64,000 nucleotides of DNA from Verrucomicrobiota bacterium (lineage in GTDB: Bacteria; Verrucomicrobiota; Verrucomicrobiia; Opitutales; Opitutaceae), in contig JAUWBF010000004.1 in assembly GCA_030601755.1 (NCBI GenBank), forward strand, positions 29,852-93,851, read 5' to 3'. The notes under the pieces are model-generated. The model saw nothing but the letters and a program-made list of their open reading frames with translations. It made no database searches and was not told where the DNA came from. Of the stretch, positions 16,821-26,339 are shown one piece after another; within the stretch, counting starts at the first letter, position 1, and every line of letters begins with the position of its first letter. Both the position numbers and the translations under genes were made by a program.

Positions 16821-18086
16821 ATGTCTTTGACCGCACAAAAACCGGTCGGCGGCCTTGCCGTCGATAAATGTCCGCTCCCTCGCGTCCCGCATTTACTCGT
16901 CCGCTCTTCCTGGCAGACGGTCAACATCGGCGATATCAGCCACACGCCGGGCCTGCTGCGGCTGCTGGAGACCCATCTCCCCGCAGCCCGGATCACGTTG
17001 CTCGCCCGAAATCTCGGACATGGCGTGAGCGCGGTGCTCCGCCACCACTTCCCCCGGGTCGAAATCATCGAGGAGCCTGAGACACCGGACGGACTTCCCG
17101 CCACGGCGGCCGGACAGCATGCCTGGGCCGCGGCCGACATGTTCATCCACGGCTCCGGTCCCTATGTCGTGGCGCGCGCCGAACTCTCGGCCTGGGCCGC
17201 GACCGGGAGACCCTACGGCATCTATGGCGTCTCTCTTGAGGAGTTTGACCCGGATTTGATCGCGCTCCTATCCGGGGCCGACTTCGTCTTTTGCCGAGAC
17301 ACCACCACGTTGCGGGCCGTCCGCGCCGCCGGTGTGCGCATGAACCCCTCCTCCTGCCTCGGCTTTGCTCCCGACGCCGCCTTCGCCGCCACCGACGCGG
17401 ACGAACGGGCCGCCGACGCCTTTCTCGCCGCGCACAGACTCGAGCCCGGCAAGTTTATCTGCGTCGTCCCGAGGCTTCGCTACACCCCTTATCACCGGAT
17501 TCATGATCGCCCCCCCACGCCTCGCGAGATGGAGCGCGCGGAGATCAGCGAAACCTACCGCGAACGTGACCACGACACGCTCCGCACCATCGTTTCCCGC
17601 TGGGTCCGCGACACCGGGCTCAAGGTGCTCGCCTGTCCTGAAATGACCTATCAGGTCGATCTTGCCCGGACAGAGCTCGTGGAACCGCTTGCGCCGGCGA
17701 TCCGATCACATGTCGTGTGGCGCGACACCTACTGGCGCAACGACGAGGCCGCCGGCATTTACGCCCGCGCTTTCGCCGTTGTCAGCGTCGAGATGCACTC
17801 TCCCATTCTCGCCTTCGCAGCGGGCACCCCGGCCATTCATCTGCGCCAACCCAGTGACACCGTAAAGGGCCAGATGTGGAGGGACATCGGCCTGCCCGAG
17901 TGGATATTCGAGATCGACGACACCGACGGTCACGACATCGCTGATCTCCTGCTGCAAATGCACCACCACCCAGACCGAATCGCGGCCAAGCTGTCCTCCG
18001 CCCGAGCCCACGTAGCCCGGCTGCAGGCCCAATCGATGGAAATCGTAAGACATTATTGCGAAGCCTTCTCCTCGGCTGCCCGCTAA
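16821..18086 (+). CDS. Polysaccharide pyruvyl transferase family protein
   Basis: 421 residues from ATG 16821. SSWQTVNIGDISHTPGLL is the family opening (nucleotide-sugar glycosyltransferase-B-like fold), followed by FIHGSGPYVVAR, YGIYGVSLEEF, CRDTTTLRAVRAAG and a C-terminal SVEMHSPILAFAAGTPAI segment. These enzymes ketalise or otherwise modify exopolysaccharide sugars. It lies 46 bp after the PEP-CTERM gene and 40 bp before the second glycosidase, supporting a cell-surface polysaccharide role for this block. Confidence 0.85.
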   Translation: MSLTAQKPVGGLAVDKCPLPRVPHLLVRSSWQTVNIGDISHTPGLLRLLETHLPAARITLLARNLGHGVSAVLRHHFPRVEIIEEPETPDGLPATAAGQHAWAAADMFIHGSGPYVVARAELSAWAATGRPYGIYGVSLEEFDPDLIALLSGADFVFCRDTTTLRAVRAAGVRMNPSSCLGFAPDAAFAATDADERAADAFLAAHRLEPGKFICVVPRLRYTPYHRIHDRPPTPREMERAEISETYRERDHDTLRTIVSRWVRDTGLKVLACPEMTYQVDLARTELVEPLAPAIRSHVVWRDTYWRNDEAAGIYARAFAVVSVEMHSPILAFAAGTPAIHLRQPSDTVKGQMWRDIGLPEWIFEIDDTDGHDIADLLLQMHHHPDRIAAKLSSARAHVARLQAQSMEIVRHYCEAFSSAAR

Positions 18087-18126
18087 ACTCATCCCCTTGC
18101 CCCCTGTGACCTCACTCCTTTCAGCC

Positions 18127-20673
18127 ATGCCGGCCCGCCCCCGCCGGCTTTCGCCGCTTCTGTTTATTTTCGTCTGTTTTGCGGCCCCGTGCCTTGCCCA
18201 AGTCGCCCACCGCATCCCGTTCGCGACACCATGGCAGGACAACGGAGCGTGGGCCAACTCGCCCGCCAACATTTCCCGCCACACCGCCGAGGCCGGTGCC
18301 CGAGTGGAAAGCCAAGGCTTCGCCCAGATCTTCCTCCCCATGCCCGCGCTCGTCGAAGGCGCTATCTATCGCGTGCGCGTCACCGCCGATCTCGCCGGCC
18401 AGATCGAGACCGTTTCCGTGCGCGTGCGCAAACGGGTGCTGCCCTACACCTTGTTTGGCTCCCGCGATTACGTCACCCAGGACAATCGCATGGCGGCCGA
18501 ACTCCAGTTTCGGACTCCCGCCTCGACGCAGTCCGGCGAGTTTGGGCTCTTCCTGATCGTCACCGGCACGGGCACGCTCGACGTCACCCGCACCACACTC
18601 GAGCGTCTGCCCGAATTTGACATCCCTGCGGACCCAGTCGGGCCACGCGGCCAGTTGCTCGCCAATCCGGATTTTGCGCTGCTCGACGCTGGCTGGGTTC
18701 TCGCGCAGGCTCGCATCGAATCCGATCACCAGTCCGGCGGGCGGCTAGTGCTCTCCCCGGAGCCGGGTAGCCCCGCCACCGCCGTTCAGATTGAGCCGGT
18801 TGCCTTGCGCCTCGGCCAAAGCTATCGCTTGGAAGTATCCGGCGAAAACCTTGCCGGTCTGCATGCGTCGCTGCGCGGCGCGAAACGCGAGACGATCCGC
18901 CGCTTCACGCTCGACGCCGGCGAAAACGGATTCTGGAGCACTCGGTTTTCCCTCACCCCGCCCGAATCGGGGCTTCTCGAGTTGAATCGTCCCGCCGTCC
19001 TGGGAATCACCTTCGCATCCGGCTCCGCCGTGCTGAAGCATGTCCGTCTGGTTGAGTCGCCGGACCATCAAGCGCGGTCCACCGTCGTGCCGCCCGCCGC
19101 CAACGTTAGCTTCGAAGTCGCAGGCCGGCGGGTGCCCCGCGTCGTGGGCGGCGATCCGCTTTCCCTTGCGGTGCGCACGTCCGGGATCGATGTCGGCACG
19201 CCTCTTTCCGTCCGCATTCGCGACTGGGACGGCACCGTCGTGCGGCAGGTTGACCGACCGGTCGGCCGACTTCCCGACGGCACGACGGGATTTGTCGTCA
19301 CCGGCGTGCAACTGCCCCCCGGCTGGTTCGACACCGAAGTGGGGCCGCTCGACCGCAACTCACCCGCCGTGGCGACCGTGCCCGGCGAGATCGCCGTGCT
19401 ACCGCCCATGACGGATGCGACTCCGTCCGACGCTTCCTCTTGGGTGCTCGGTCATCATCTCCAATATTGGCGAACCGAAGGATCGCAGGAACCCCGCCGC
19501 TACTTACTCGCCCCCGATTCGGACTCCACCTTGGAGGACGCGCGACGCTTGGGCGTGCAATCCGTGCGTTTCCACCCGCCCATGACGACAAAATGGTGGC
19601 AGGTAGAGCCCGTTCGGGGCCAATGGCGATTCACTGACGAACTCATCGACGCGCCCCTGGCCCACGGGATCAGCGTGCTCGGCATGCTGGACGGCACCCC
19701 CAGATTCGCCAGCTCGGCGCCCGCGCTCCAACTGGAAGCAAGCAAGGGCTGGCCGCGCAACTGGGCCGTGTATCCCGCCAAAAAACTCGACGACTGGCGC
19801 GCCTACGTGCGCACCACCGTCACCCGTTATCGCGATCGCGTGCGCGTTTGGGAAATCTGGAACGAACCCGACAGCCGCATGTTCCTCGGCATGCCCGACG
19901 GCGCAGGGGAGCACGACACGCCCGAGCGCGTTTACACCTCGCTGGTGCGCGCGGCGGCGGCGGAGATTCGCGCGATCGATCCCGGCATCAAAATCGTGGC
20001 GGGCTCGGTCACCGGAGGCGGTCTTAAGTTTCTCGTCCGGGCGATCCGGGACGAGGGACTGATGGAACATTGCGACGTGATTTCCTTCCACGGCTATGGT
20101 CGCGTGCGCGCCTCCGACCGCGGGGCCGGCGCCTTCGCCGACATCGTTGGAGCCATCAACCGGGCCGCCGGGAGAAAGGTCGAGATATGGGACACCGAGG
20201 CCGCGCTCGGCACCATGCCCGAAGGCCGCGCCGGACTCCGTATCGCGGAGACCGAGCTCAAGGGCATCCTCGCCCGGCGCGCCGCCGGCATCAACCGCCT
20301 CTATTTCTACAACGGCTTCCGGAGGGACGACCCCCTGCACGGCGACTTCCGCGTGCTCTGGGGCTACGACGACCGTCGGCCCCTCGCCATCCAGCCCCTG
20401 CTCGCGGCCTCCCAGTGGCTGCTCGCCGGCACCGAGTTCGAAACCGCACTCGTCGACGAACCCGAAGGCGCCCACCTTTACGTTTTTCGCCGCGCCGACG
20501 GCCGGCGCGTCGCCGCCGGCTGGACCTCGTCGCCATCCGGGGCGACCCGGCACCAGGCCGGGTCGTCGTTCCGCTCCGGCCGCATCTTCACCCAAACCGG
20601 GGCCGACGCCGGACGGTATGAAGACGGCGTGCTGCCGCTCGTCTCCTCGGTCCGCTACTTCGTCTTGCCCTGA
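18127..20673 (+). CDS. Secreted clan GH-A-type glycoside hydrolase, paralogue of the broken fusion
   Basis: 848 residues from ATG 18127 (MPARPRRL); an in-frame start at 18097 is less likely. Signal peptide ends near CLAQ. Domains: jelly-roll carbohydrate-binding-like modules (about 25-300), linker beta-sandwich (about 320-420), catalytic barrel (about 430-848) with IWNEPDS (Glu about 580) and EIWDTEAALG (Glu about 691). Intact counterpart of the fusion at 12103-15887, but without the tandem repeat domains. It probably trims or degrades a polysaccharide outside the cell. Confidence 0.85.
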   Translation: MPARPRRLSPLLFIFVCFAAPCLAQVAHRIPFATPWQDNGAWANSPANISRHTAEAGARVESQGFAQIFLPMPALVEGAIYRVRVTADLAGQIETVSVRVRKRVLPYTLFGSRDYVTQDNRMAAELQFRTPASTQSGEFGLFLIVTGTGTLDVTRTTLERLPEFDIPADPVGPRGQLLANPDFALLDAGWVLAQARIESDHQSGGRLVLSPEPGSPATAVQIEPVALRLGQSYRLEVSGENLAGLHASLRGAKRETIRRFTLDAGENGFWSTRFSLTPPESGLLELNRPAVLGITFASGSAVLKHVRLVESPDHQARSTVVPPAANVSFEVAGRRVPRVVGGDPLSLAVRTSGIDVGTPLSVRIRDWDGTVVRQVDRPVGRLPDGTTGFVVTGVQLPPGWFDTEVGPLDRNSPAVATVPGEIAVLPPMTDATPSDASSWVLGHHLQYWRTEGSQEPRRYLLAPDSDSTLEDARRLGVQSVRFHPPMTTKWWQVEPVRGQWRFTDELIDAPLAHGISVLGMLDGTPRFASSAPALQLEASKGWPRNWAVYPAKKLDDWRAYVRTTVTRYRDRVRVWEIWNEPDSRMFLGMPDGAGEHDTPERVYTSLVRAAAAEIRAIDPGIKIVAGSVTGGGLKFLVRAIRDEGLMEHCDVISFHGYGRVRASDRGAGAFADIVGAINRAAGRKVEIWDTEAALGTMPEGRAGLRIAETELKGILARRAAGINRLYFYNGFRRDDPLHGDFRVLWGYDDRRPLAIQPLLAASQWLLAGTEFETALVDEPEGAHLYVFRRADGRRVAAGWTSSPSGATRHQAGSSFRSGRIFTQTGADAGRYEDGVLPLVSSVRYFVLP

Positions 20674-20715
20674 CCGCTCTCCGTCTGCCCCCCATTCCCT
20701 CCACCCCAATTGCCC

Positions 20716-21390
20716 ATGAACCCCCGGCCCTACTCTCTCCCTCGCCACGGCTTCACTTTGGTCGAACTGCTCACGGTCATCGCCATCGTGGGCATCCTGG
20801 CGTCGATCATCATCGTCTCGATTGGCAAGGTTCGCGCCTCGGCCCGTGACACCCGTTGCCTGAGCAACCTTCGGCAAATCGGCATACTGTTTACCCTGTA
20901 TCGGGCGGACAACGACAACCGCCTGCCGGTGGACATCCAAGTGGATCAAGCCACCAACGCGACCAGGACTTGGGACAACTATCTGAAGGATTACCTACAG
21001 AACAGCTCTACCGGAGCGCGTGCAGCAGACGTCTTCGGGTGTCCGTCGGTTGTGCCGGATGCCAACACGCTCTCAGTCCAGTCGTCCTATGGCATCAACT
21101 ACCATCTGGGATCCAACCAGACTCCGAGACTCAAGATCCCCTTTACATCCATCGCGCGGCCAAGCGAAACGTTCCTCGTCACCGACTCCGATGATCGCGC
21201 GTTCAGGCGCGATTCGCAAAGTCTGATGCAAAACGGAAACAGTCGCTACGATATCCCTCCCGTCGAGCGCCATTCACGTCGCTTCAACATGCTCTATGCC
21301 GACGGTTCGGTGCGCATCCTCAATTTCAACGCCATGCCGTGGGGTGCCACCCATTCCGGAACCGAACCGCCTTGGGGGCCCGGCTCCTGA
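20716..21390 (+). CDS. Type II/IV pseudopilin-like protein (H-X9-DG type)
   Basis: 224 residues. Prepilin peptidase site HG/FTLVELLTVIAIVGILASIIIVS at 11-33, a conserved N-terminal helix, CLSNLRQIG, and near the C-terminus HSRRFNMLYADGSVRILN, the HxxxFNxxxxDG signature of the large verrucomicrobial/planctomycete prepilin-like family. Such proteins are exported by type II-like systems and often accompany surface carbohydrate genes. It follows the glycosidase gene by 42 bp. Confidence 0.9.
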   Translation: MNPRPYSLPRHGFTLVELLTVIAIVGILASIIIVSIGKVRASARDTRCLSNLRQIGILFTLYRADNDNRLPVDIQVDQATNATRTWDNYLKDYLQNSSTGARAADVFGCPSVVPDANTLSVQSSYGINYHLGSNQTPRLKIPFTSIARPSETFLVTDSDDRAFRRDSQSLMQNGNSRYDIPPVERHSRRFNMLYADGSVRILNFNAMPWGATHSGTEPPWGPGS

Positions 21391-21405
21391 ACGCCACGGC
21401 TTTAT

Positions 21406-22194
21406 TTGCCCGCCGTTTTTCCATTGATCCTCATTCGTCGTCGCCACGTCCCTTCGCCCTCCTCTTCCCCCGCGCCCTTGCCCGAGGTCGCCTCGCGTCA
21501 CCTCGCCGCATCACGCTTCGCCTTGCTCAAACAAGGCCCATGGCAGGTGTTTTTCCACTACGGCCAGATCAACCGCTCCCACTCGCAGGCCGAGGCGCTC
21601 AACTGGTCGGCCACCCTCGACGGCATCGACGTCGCGCACGACCCCGGCACCGTCGGCTACGGCTCCCCGCTCTCCAACGGCTACTACCGTCGCGGCCTCT
21701 GCCACAACGTCCCGCTCATCGACGGCGAAGGCCAAATGCCATGGAAACCCGGCGCGCTCACGACCTTCGACGCCGAACGCGCCGTCATGACCGGCGATCA
21801 GCCCGACTACCGCCCCGGCGCCTCCGCGCGGCGCACCCTGCGCATCGAGGGCGACGACCTCATCGATGAGGTCGTCGTCACCTGCACAGATCCGCACCGC
21901 GCGGACGCCCGCCTTGGTCTCGCGCTCCATCTGCAAGGCCGGGCCATCCTGCCCGCCGCGTTCACGCCCACCGCCGACTTCGCCGTCAGCCGCACCGAAC
22001 CCTTCCGCCATTGGCTCGACGTGCGCTCGGCGACTTTCGAAAACCACGCGGAGATCGAGGTCGAACTCTCGGGAGGACCCCGCCTGCTCGTGCGGTTCTC
22101 CACTCCCGGACGCTTCATCCTCCACCAAGGCTCCTCGCCCGACTTCCCGCCCGCCCGCCGCGGCGTCCGCACCGGCGTCGGCCCGATGGCGTGA
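21406..22194 (+). pseudogene. Truncated heparinase II/III-like C-terminal fragment
   Basis: The frame opens at a TTG without clear start signals. Homology to the heparinase II/III beta-sandwich domain begins near FALLKQGPWQVFFHYGQINRSHSQ and continues through GRFILHQGSSPDFPP. The N-terminal alpha-toroid with the catalytic residues is absent, and the last 11 residues read across a breakpoint into unrelated DNA (see selO-like remnant). It is therefore a remnant of a polysaccharide lyase, consistent with rearrangement at the end of the carbohydrate block. Confidence 0.65.
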
Positions 22195-22238
22195 TGCAAC
22201 ATCGCCGGCAACCCCGCGTAGGAGTGTTCCAGCCGCCA
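22161..22238 (-). pseudogene. Possible selO (ydiU) N-terminal remnant
   Basis: The minus strand encodes WRLEHSYAGLPAMLHHAIGP followed by TPVRTPR, matching the N-terminal SYA-x-LP ... PTPV-x-PR pattern of SelO pseudokinases. Homology ends where the heparinase fragment begins on the other strand, and there is no start codon or remainder of the gene. Small, so moderate-to-low confidence. Confidence 0.35.
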
Positions 22239-22442
22239 GCCGGCGGCGGTGCTGACAGAACACGAGGATTCGGGGCACGGCATTTCTGAGTCGGACGACA
22301 TACGCACAGCCTCCGCCGAAAATCCCTCCGTGTCTAGAGGCGGCCACACATGCCGCCACGATGCAAATTGCCATGGTTCGATTGCCTTGTTTGGCCACCC
22401 GCATCCACTGTGCGTCACCCTCGGACAATTTTGGGATACACC

Positions 22443-22934
22443 ATGAGCTCCACCGGTCTTCATCCTCAGGTTCGCATCGGTCACGTGCATCTGCGCGTCG
22501 CCGACCTTGAACGTTCACTGCAATTTTATTGCGGAGTGCTCGGCTTCGAGCTGACGCAGCGCTACGGCACGCAGGCGGCGTTCATCTCCGCAGGAGGCTA
22601 CCACCATCACATCGGCCTGAACACGTGGGAGAGTCTTGGCGGCAACCCGCCCCCGCCCGGCAGCACCGGACTGTATCATCTGGCGATTCTCTACCCCGAC
22701 CGCCCCAGCCTAGTGGACTCCTACCGGCGGCTACACAACGCTAACATCCGTCTCGACGGCGCCGCCGATCATGGTGTGAGCGAGGCGCTCTACCTTCGCG
22801 ACCCCGATGGCAACGGCGTGGAACTCTACCGGGACCGCCCCGAAAACGAATGGCCCCGCCGCCCCGACGGGACCCTCAACATGACCACCGACCCGCTCGA
22901 CCTGCGCGACCTGTTGTCGACGTTGGAAGATTAA
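22443..22934 (+). CDS. VOC family protein (glyoxalase/catechol-2,3-dioxygenase-like)
   Basis: 163 residues from ATG 22443. The beta-alpha-beta-beta-beta module starts IGHVHLRVADLERSLQFYCGVLGFEL and ends YLRDPDGNGVELYRDRPENEW; candidate metal ligands are His14 or His16, the His of LYHLAIL and the Glu of GVELY. It resembles CatE-like extradiol dioxygenases, but the substrate cannot be told. The 248 bp upstream hold only degenerate sequence and its promoter. Confidence 0.88.
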   Translation: MSSTGLHPQVRIGHVHLRVADLERSLQFYCGVLGFELTQRYGTQAAFISAGGYHHHIGLNTWESLGGNPPPPGSTGLYHLAILYPDRPSLVDSYRRLHNANIRLDGAADHGVSEALYLRDPDGNGVELYRDRPENEWPRRPDGTLNMTTDPLDLRDLLSTLED

Positions 22935-22955
22935 AATCCCACAACGGCTCGCCCG

Positions 22956-23759
22956 CTACTCAAGTTCACCCGCAGCCGGCTGCGTGTCCTTCAGCGCCAC
23001 GCCACTGACGCCGAGGCGCGCGGACTCGATGAGCAGGTGCGCGAGCTTTCGCGCCGCCAACGCCGGCGGCAGACCCTCGGGGCGGATGTTCGACACGCAG
23101 TTGCGATCAGCATCGGTGCAGGCGGTGTTCGGCCGGTGCGTCAGGTAGGCGCCGAGACTGTCCGGCATGCCGAGTCCCGGCCGCTCGCCGAGCAACATCA
23201 GCGCGTGCCGCGCCCCCAGCAGCTCGCCGACCTCGTCCTGCAACTTAACGCGACCAAATGGCGCGAGCAGGATCGGAAACAGCGTCCAGCCGGCCGCGGC
23301 CAGCAGCCCGGCGAGCAACGTCACCGTCTCCACCGCGTGACGCTCCGCGGCCTGCGCCGCGAGCCCGTCGGACACGATGATGACCAGATCGCGCCGCCCC
23401 CACTGCGCCGCCTTCGCGGACAGCTCCGCGCGAGACTCGTCGGACAACCGCCGCCCCAGATCGGGCCGCACCAGATAGGTCTTCTTGTCGCCGACTGCCG
23501 TCGTGATCGCCGCGGTCTCAGAGCCTCCCGCGGCCAGCCGCCCCGCCAAGCCCTCGGCATCAAACGGCGCCATCACCGCGTCCCGCGCCCGCGCATGCGA
23601 CAGACGAAAATCCAGCACCGTATCCGTCCGTTGACTACCGCCCGAGCGCCCCAGCGCGATCCGCGCCGAGGTGTAGCGGCGCAGCGTCGCCCAAGGATCA
23701 CGGCCGGCGGGCGCTTCGGACGCCAACGGCGTCAGAGGTTGGTCACTTGAATCGTCCAT
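22956..23759 (-). CDS. eutC: Ethanolamine ammonia-lyase small subunit
   Basis: 267 residues from the Met at 23759 (a Met at 23774 is in frame). Family segments are LRRYTSARIALGRSGGS, SDGLAAQA, LLGERPGLGMPDSLGAYLT and DADRNCVSNIRPEGLP. With EutB it forms the adenosylcobalamin-dependent lyase giving acetaldehyde and ammonia. It overlaps the eutB 3' end by 17 bp. No reactivating factor EutA, acetaldehyde dehydrogenase or microcompartment shell gene lies nearby. Confidence 0.95.
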   Translation of the reverse strand: MDDSSDQPLTPLASEAPAGRDPWATLRRYTSARIALGRSGGSQRTDTVLDFRLSHARARDAVMAPFDAEGLAGRLAAGGSETAAITTAVGDKKTYLVRPDLGRRLSDESRAELSAKAAQWGRRDLVIIVSDGLAAQAAERHAVETVTLLAGLLAAAGWTLFPILLAPFGRVKLQDEVGELLGARHALMLLGERPGLGMPDSLGAYLTHRPNTACTDADRNCVSNIRPEGLPPALAARKLAHLLIESARLGVSGVALKDTQPAAGELE

Positions 23760-25125
23760 CGCTGAGCAGGGCATGTTTTACTCCGACCGGCAGCAGGCGG
23801 CGGCCTTCGGACGCGATGCGCATTTTTTCGAGCCACACCTCGAACTCGGGGGCGGGTTTCAGGCCGAGGACCTGGCGCAGGTAGTGGCTGTCGTGGAAGC
23901 TGGTGCTCTGGTAGCCGAGCATGATGTCGTCGGTGCCGGGGATACCCATGATGAAGTTGCAGCCGGCGACACCGAGCAGCGTGAGCAGGTTGTCCATGTC
24001 GTCCTGGTCGGCCTCGGCGTGGTTGGTGTAGCACACGTCGACGCCCATCGGCAGGCCGAGGAGCTTGCCGCAGCAGTGGTCCTCGAGGCCGGCGCGGATG
24101 ATCTGCTTGCCGTCATAAAGATACTCGGGGCCGATGAAGCCGACCACGGTGTTGACGAGCAGCGGCTTGAACGGACGCGCGACCGCGTAGGCGCGCACCT
24201 CGCAGGTCTGCTGGTCGAGACCGTGGTGCGCGCCGGCCGAGAGGCACGAGCCCTGGCCGGTCTCGAAATACATGACGTTGTCACCGACGGTGCCGCGCTT
24301 GAGCGACAACGCGGCCGCGCGGGCCACGGCGAGCAGATCGAGCTTGATGCCGAAGCTTTTGTTGGCGGCCTCGGTGCCGGCGATGGATTGAAAGACGAGA
24401 TCGACCGGCGCGCCCCGCGCCATGCAATCGATCGCGGTGGTGACGTGCGCGAGGATGCAGGACTGCGTGGGGATCTCGTAACGGCGGACGAGCTCGTCGA
24501 TCAACCGCAGCAACGTCTCCATGGCGGCGGCGCTGTCGGTGGCGGGGTTGATGCCGATGACCGCGTCGCCGCAACCGTAGAGCAACCCGTCGAGGATCGA
24601 CGCGGCGATGCCCTGCGGATCGTCCGTCGGATGGTTCGGCTGCAGACGGACGGAGAGGCGCCCCGGCAAACCGATGGTCGAGCGAAAGGCGGTGACGACG
24701 CGGCACTTCTTGCCCACGAGCACGAGGTCCTGGTTGCTCATGAGCTTCGACACCGCGGCGACCATCTCGGACGTGAGTCCGGGCGAGAGCGCGGTCAGCA
24801 CCTCGGCGTCGGTCTCGTAGCGCAGCAGCCAGTCGCGGAACTGCCCGACCGTCAGACCGGCGACGGGCGCGAACGCGGCGCGGTCGTGCGTGTCGATGAT
24901 CAGCCGCGTGATCTCGTCCTGCTCGTAAGGAATCAGCAGGTCCTCGAGGAAGCGCGTGAGCGGCACGTCGGCGAGGCAGAGCTGGGCGGCGACGCGTTCC
25001 TCGGCGGAAGCCGCGGCGACACCGGCGAGCACGTCGCCGGAGCGATGCGGCGTGGCCTTGGCCATGAGCTCCTTGAGCGTGGCGAAGGAGTGCCGGGTCT
25101 TGCCGATGGTCGTCGCGAAGCTCAT
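23743..25125 (-). CDS. eutB: Ethanolamine ammonia-lyase large subunit
   Basis: 460 residues, the full family length (about 450). The TIM-barrel catalytic subunit shows KCRVVTAFRSTIGLPGRLSV, GCGDAVIGINPATDS, TQSCILAHVTT, FETGQGSCLSAGAHHGLDQQ (substrate-binding loop) and CYTNHAEADQDDMDNL. It starts 12 bp inside a gap that carries a 128-bp inverted-repeat element (25138-25265), which separates it from the upstream kinase gene. Whether eutBC share the pot operon transcript depends on read-through of that element. Confidence 0.96.
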   Translation of the reverse strand: MSFATTIGKTRHSFATLKELMAKATPHRSGDVLAGVAAASAEERVAAQLCLADVPLTRFLEDLLIPYEQDEITRLIIDTHDRAAFAPVAGLTVGQFRDWLLRYETDAEVLTALSPGLTSEMVAAVSKLMSNQDLVLVGKKCRVVTAFRSTIGLPGRLSVRLQPNHPTDDPQGIAASILDGLLYGCGDAVIGINPATDSAAAMETLLRLIDELVRRYEIPTQSCILAHVTTAIDCMARGAPVDLVFQSIAGTEAANKSFGIKLDLLAVARAAALSLKRGTVGDNVMYFETGQGSCLSAGAHHGLDQQTCEVRAYAVARPFKPLLVNTVVGFIGPEYLYDGKQIIRAGLEDHCCGKLLGLPMGVDVCYTNHAEADQDDMDNLLTLLGVAGCNFIMGIPGTDDIMLGYQSTSFHDSHYLRQVLGLKPAPEFEVWLEKMRIASEGRRLLPVGVKHALLSDGRFK

Positions 25126-25137
25126 GTGGACGGAGTC

Positions 25138-25265
25138 TTAACGCAAAGGCGCGAAGACGCAAAGATCTGAAGACCGTAGCGCAGGCTTCCAGCCTGCCGT
25201 CGAAATAGGAATGCAGGCTGGAAGCCTGCGCTACTCAACTTTGCGTCCTGGCGTCTTTGCGTTAA
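25138..25265. repeat. 128-bp nested inverted-repeat element (copy 1)
   Basis: Outer arms begin TTAACGCAAAGGCGC and end GGCGTCTTTGCGTTAA; inner arms are GTAGCGCAGGCTTCCAGCCTGC-like and its complement around a short centre. The second copy at 41418-41545 has the same length and order. Intergenic, no coding capacity. Confidence 0.9.
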
Positions 25266-25301
25266 AAATATGCGCATCGTCGAGGTGTTGTTGATCAGAC
25301 C

Positions 25302-26330
25302 TCAGGCGAATTTTGCCAAGTAGTCGTCGGCGAGATTCAGCGTGTCGTCGGTGAATTGCGGGCCCATGGCCTGGGCCTGCGCGGTGTCGGCGTGCGAGCC
25401 GACCCATGCGACGAGCAGCAGGCGGCGCAGCATGATGAAGGTGGGGATCTCCGCGATCTCCTGCTTGGAGAGTTTGCGCAGGGCGGTGTAGCCGCGCAGC
25501 CACGCGTCGATGTAGGCCTGCAGGTCGGGATGCGTCTCGATGAAGCTGAGCGCGGCGGCGAGGTCGTAGATGAACCACGAGTGTCCGCAGTCGTCGAAGT
25601 CGATGACGGCAACCTGCCCCTCGTGCACGAGCAGGTTGGCGGCACGCAGGTCGGCGTGGATGAGGCCGAAGCGTTCGCGTCCGTAGCCGATGGCGTCGAC
25701 GCGGCGGCGGATCACGGGGAGGAGCTTGGCGAGCTTGCGCTGTTTGGCGGGCGTCATGCCGAGGCCTTCCTGCCAGCGTCCCCAGTGGGGCTTGTCGCCG
25801 ATCATGGTCTCGAAGTCCCAGCGTTCACGCAGCACGGGGTGCGGTGGCTTCCACGCGGCGGCGTGCAAGTGGAGACGCGCGGTCACGCCACCAAGCAGCT
25901 CGAAGGCCGCGAGGCGGTTGGTGTCGTCGGGTTCGGTGCCTTCGACAAACGTCATGAGCACGCAGTGGCGCGGCTCGGGCACGGCGGGGTGCCAGACGTA
26001 TTGAATGGCCTCGCCGTCGCGACCGGGCACGGGCTCGGCAATCACGATGGACGTGTCGCGCTTGAGCGCGTGCAACCAAGAGAGCTCGGTGAGGATGTTG
26101 ATGCGCGGGTGGTAGCCGGGACGGTTGATGCGCAGCACGCGGCGCGGACCCGAGGGCGGCGTGATCAGGTAGGTCGCGTTCTCCGAGTAGTTGAGCAGAC
26201 GCACACCGGAGTCCGGCGACAGGTCGAAGAGCGGCAACGCCTGGCGGACGAGTTTCTCGATGCGCGCCAGCTGCTGCTTGGTGGAGAGGGCGGCGAACGC
26301 GGCGGGGGTAATGGCGGCGACGGCGGACAT
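25302..26330 (-). CDS. APH-type phosphotransferase (small-molecule kinase)
   Basis: 342 residues with an aminoglycoside-phosphotransferase/choline-kinase fold: nucleotide lobe (YLITPPSGPRRVLRINRPGYH, about 54-74), catalytic HADLRAANLL (His225-Asp227) and metal-binding DFDDCG (244-249). The gene starts 9 bp after a class III aminotransferase, the pairing seen for amino-alcohol kinase plus phospho-lyase routes (phosphoethanolamine or phosphohydroxylysine). Within a eutBC cluster an ethanolamine-type substrate is the natural hypothesis; HYKK-like hydroxylysine kinase is an alternative. Confidence 0.88.
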   Translation of the reverse strand: MSAVAAITPAAFAALSTKQQLARIEKLVRQALPLFDLSPDSGVRLLNYSENATYLITPPSGPRRVLRINRPGYHPRINILTELSWLHALKRDTSIVIAEPVPGRDGEAIQYVWHPAVPEPRHCVLMTFVEGTEPDDTNRLAAFELLGGVTARLHLHAAAWKPPHPVLRERWDFETMIGDKPHWGRWQEGLGMTPAKQRKLAKLLPVIRRRVDAIGYGRERFGLIHADLRAANLLVHEGQVAVIDFDDCGHSWFIYDLAAALSFIETHPDLQAYIDAWLRGYTALRKLSKQEIAEIPTFIMLRRLLLVAWVGSHADTAQAQAMGPQFTDDTLNLADDYLAKFA

Positions 26331-26339
26331 GACTCTGGC

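Noticed and set aside
25138..25265. CRISPR-like or tRNA-like interpretation of the repeat element
   Set aside because: There are only two copies 16 kb apart, no regular spacing and no cloverleaf; a nested inverted-repeat element explains it better.
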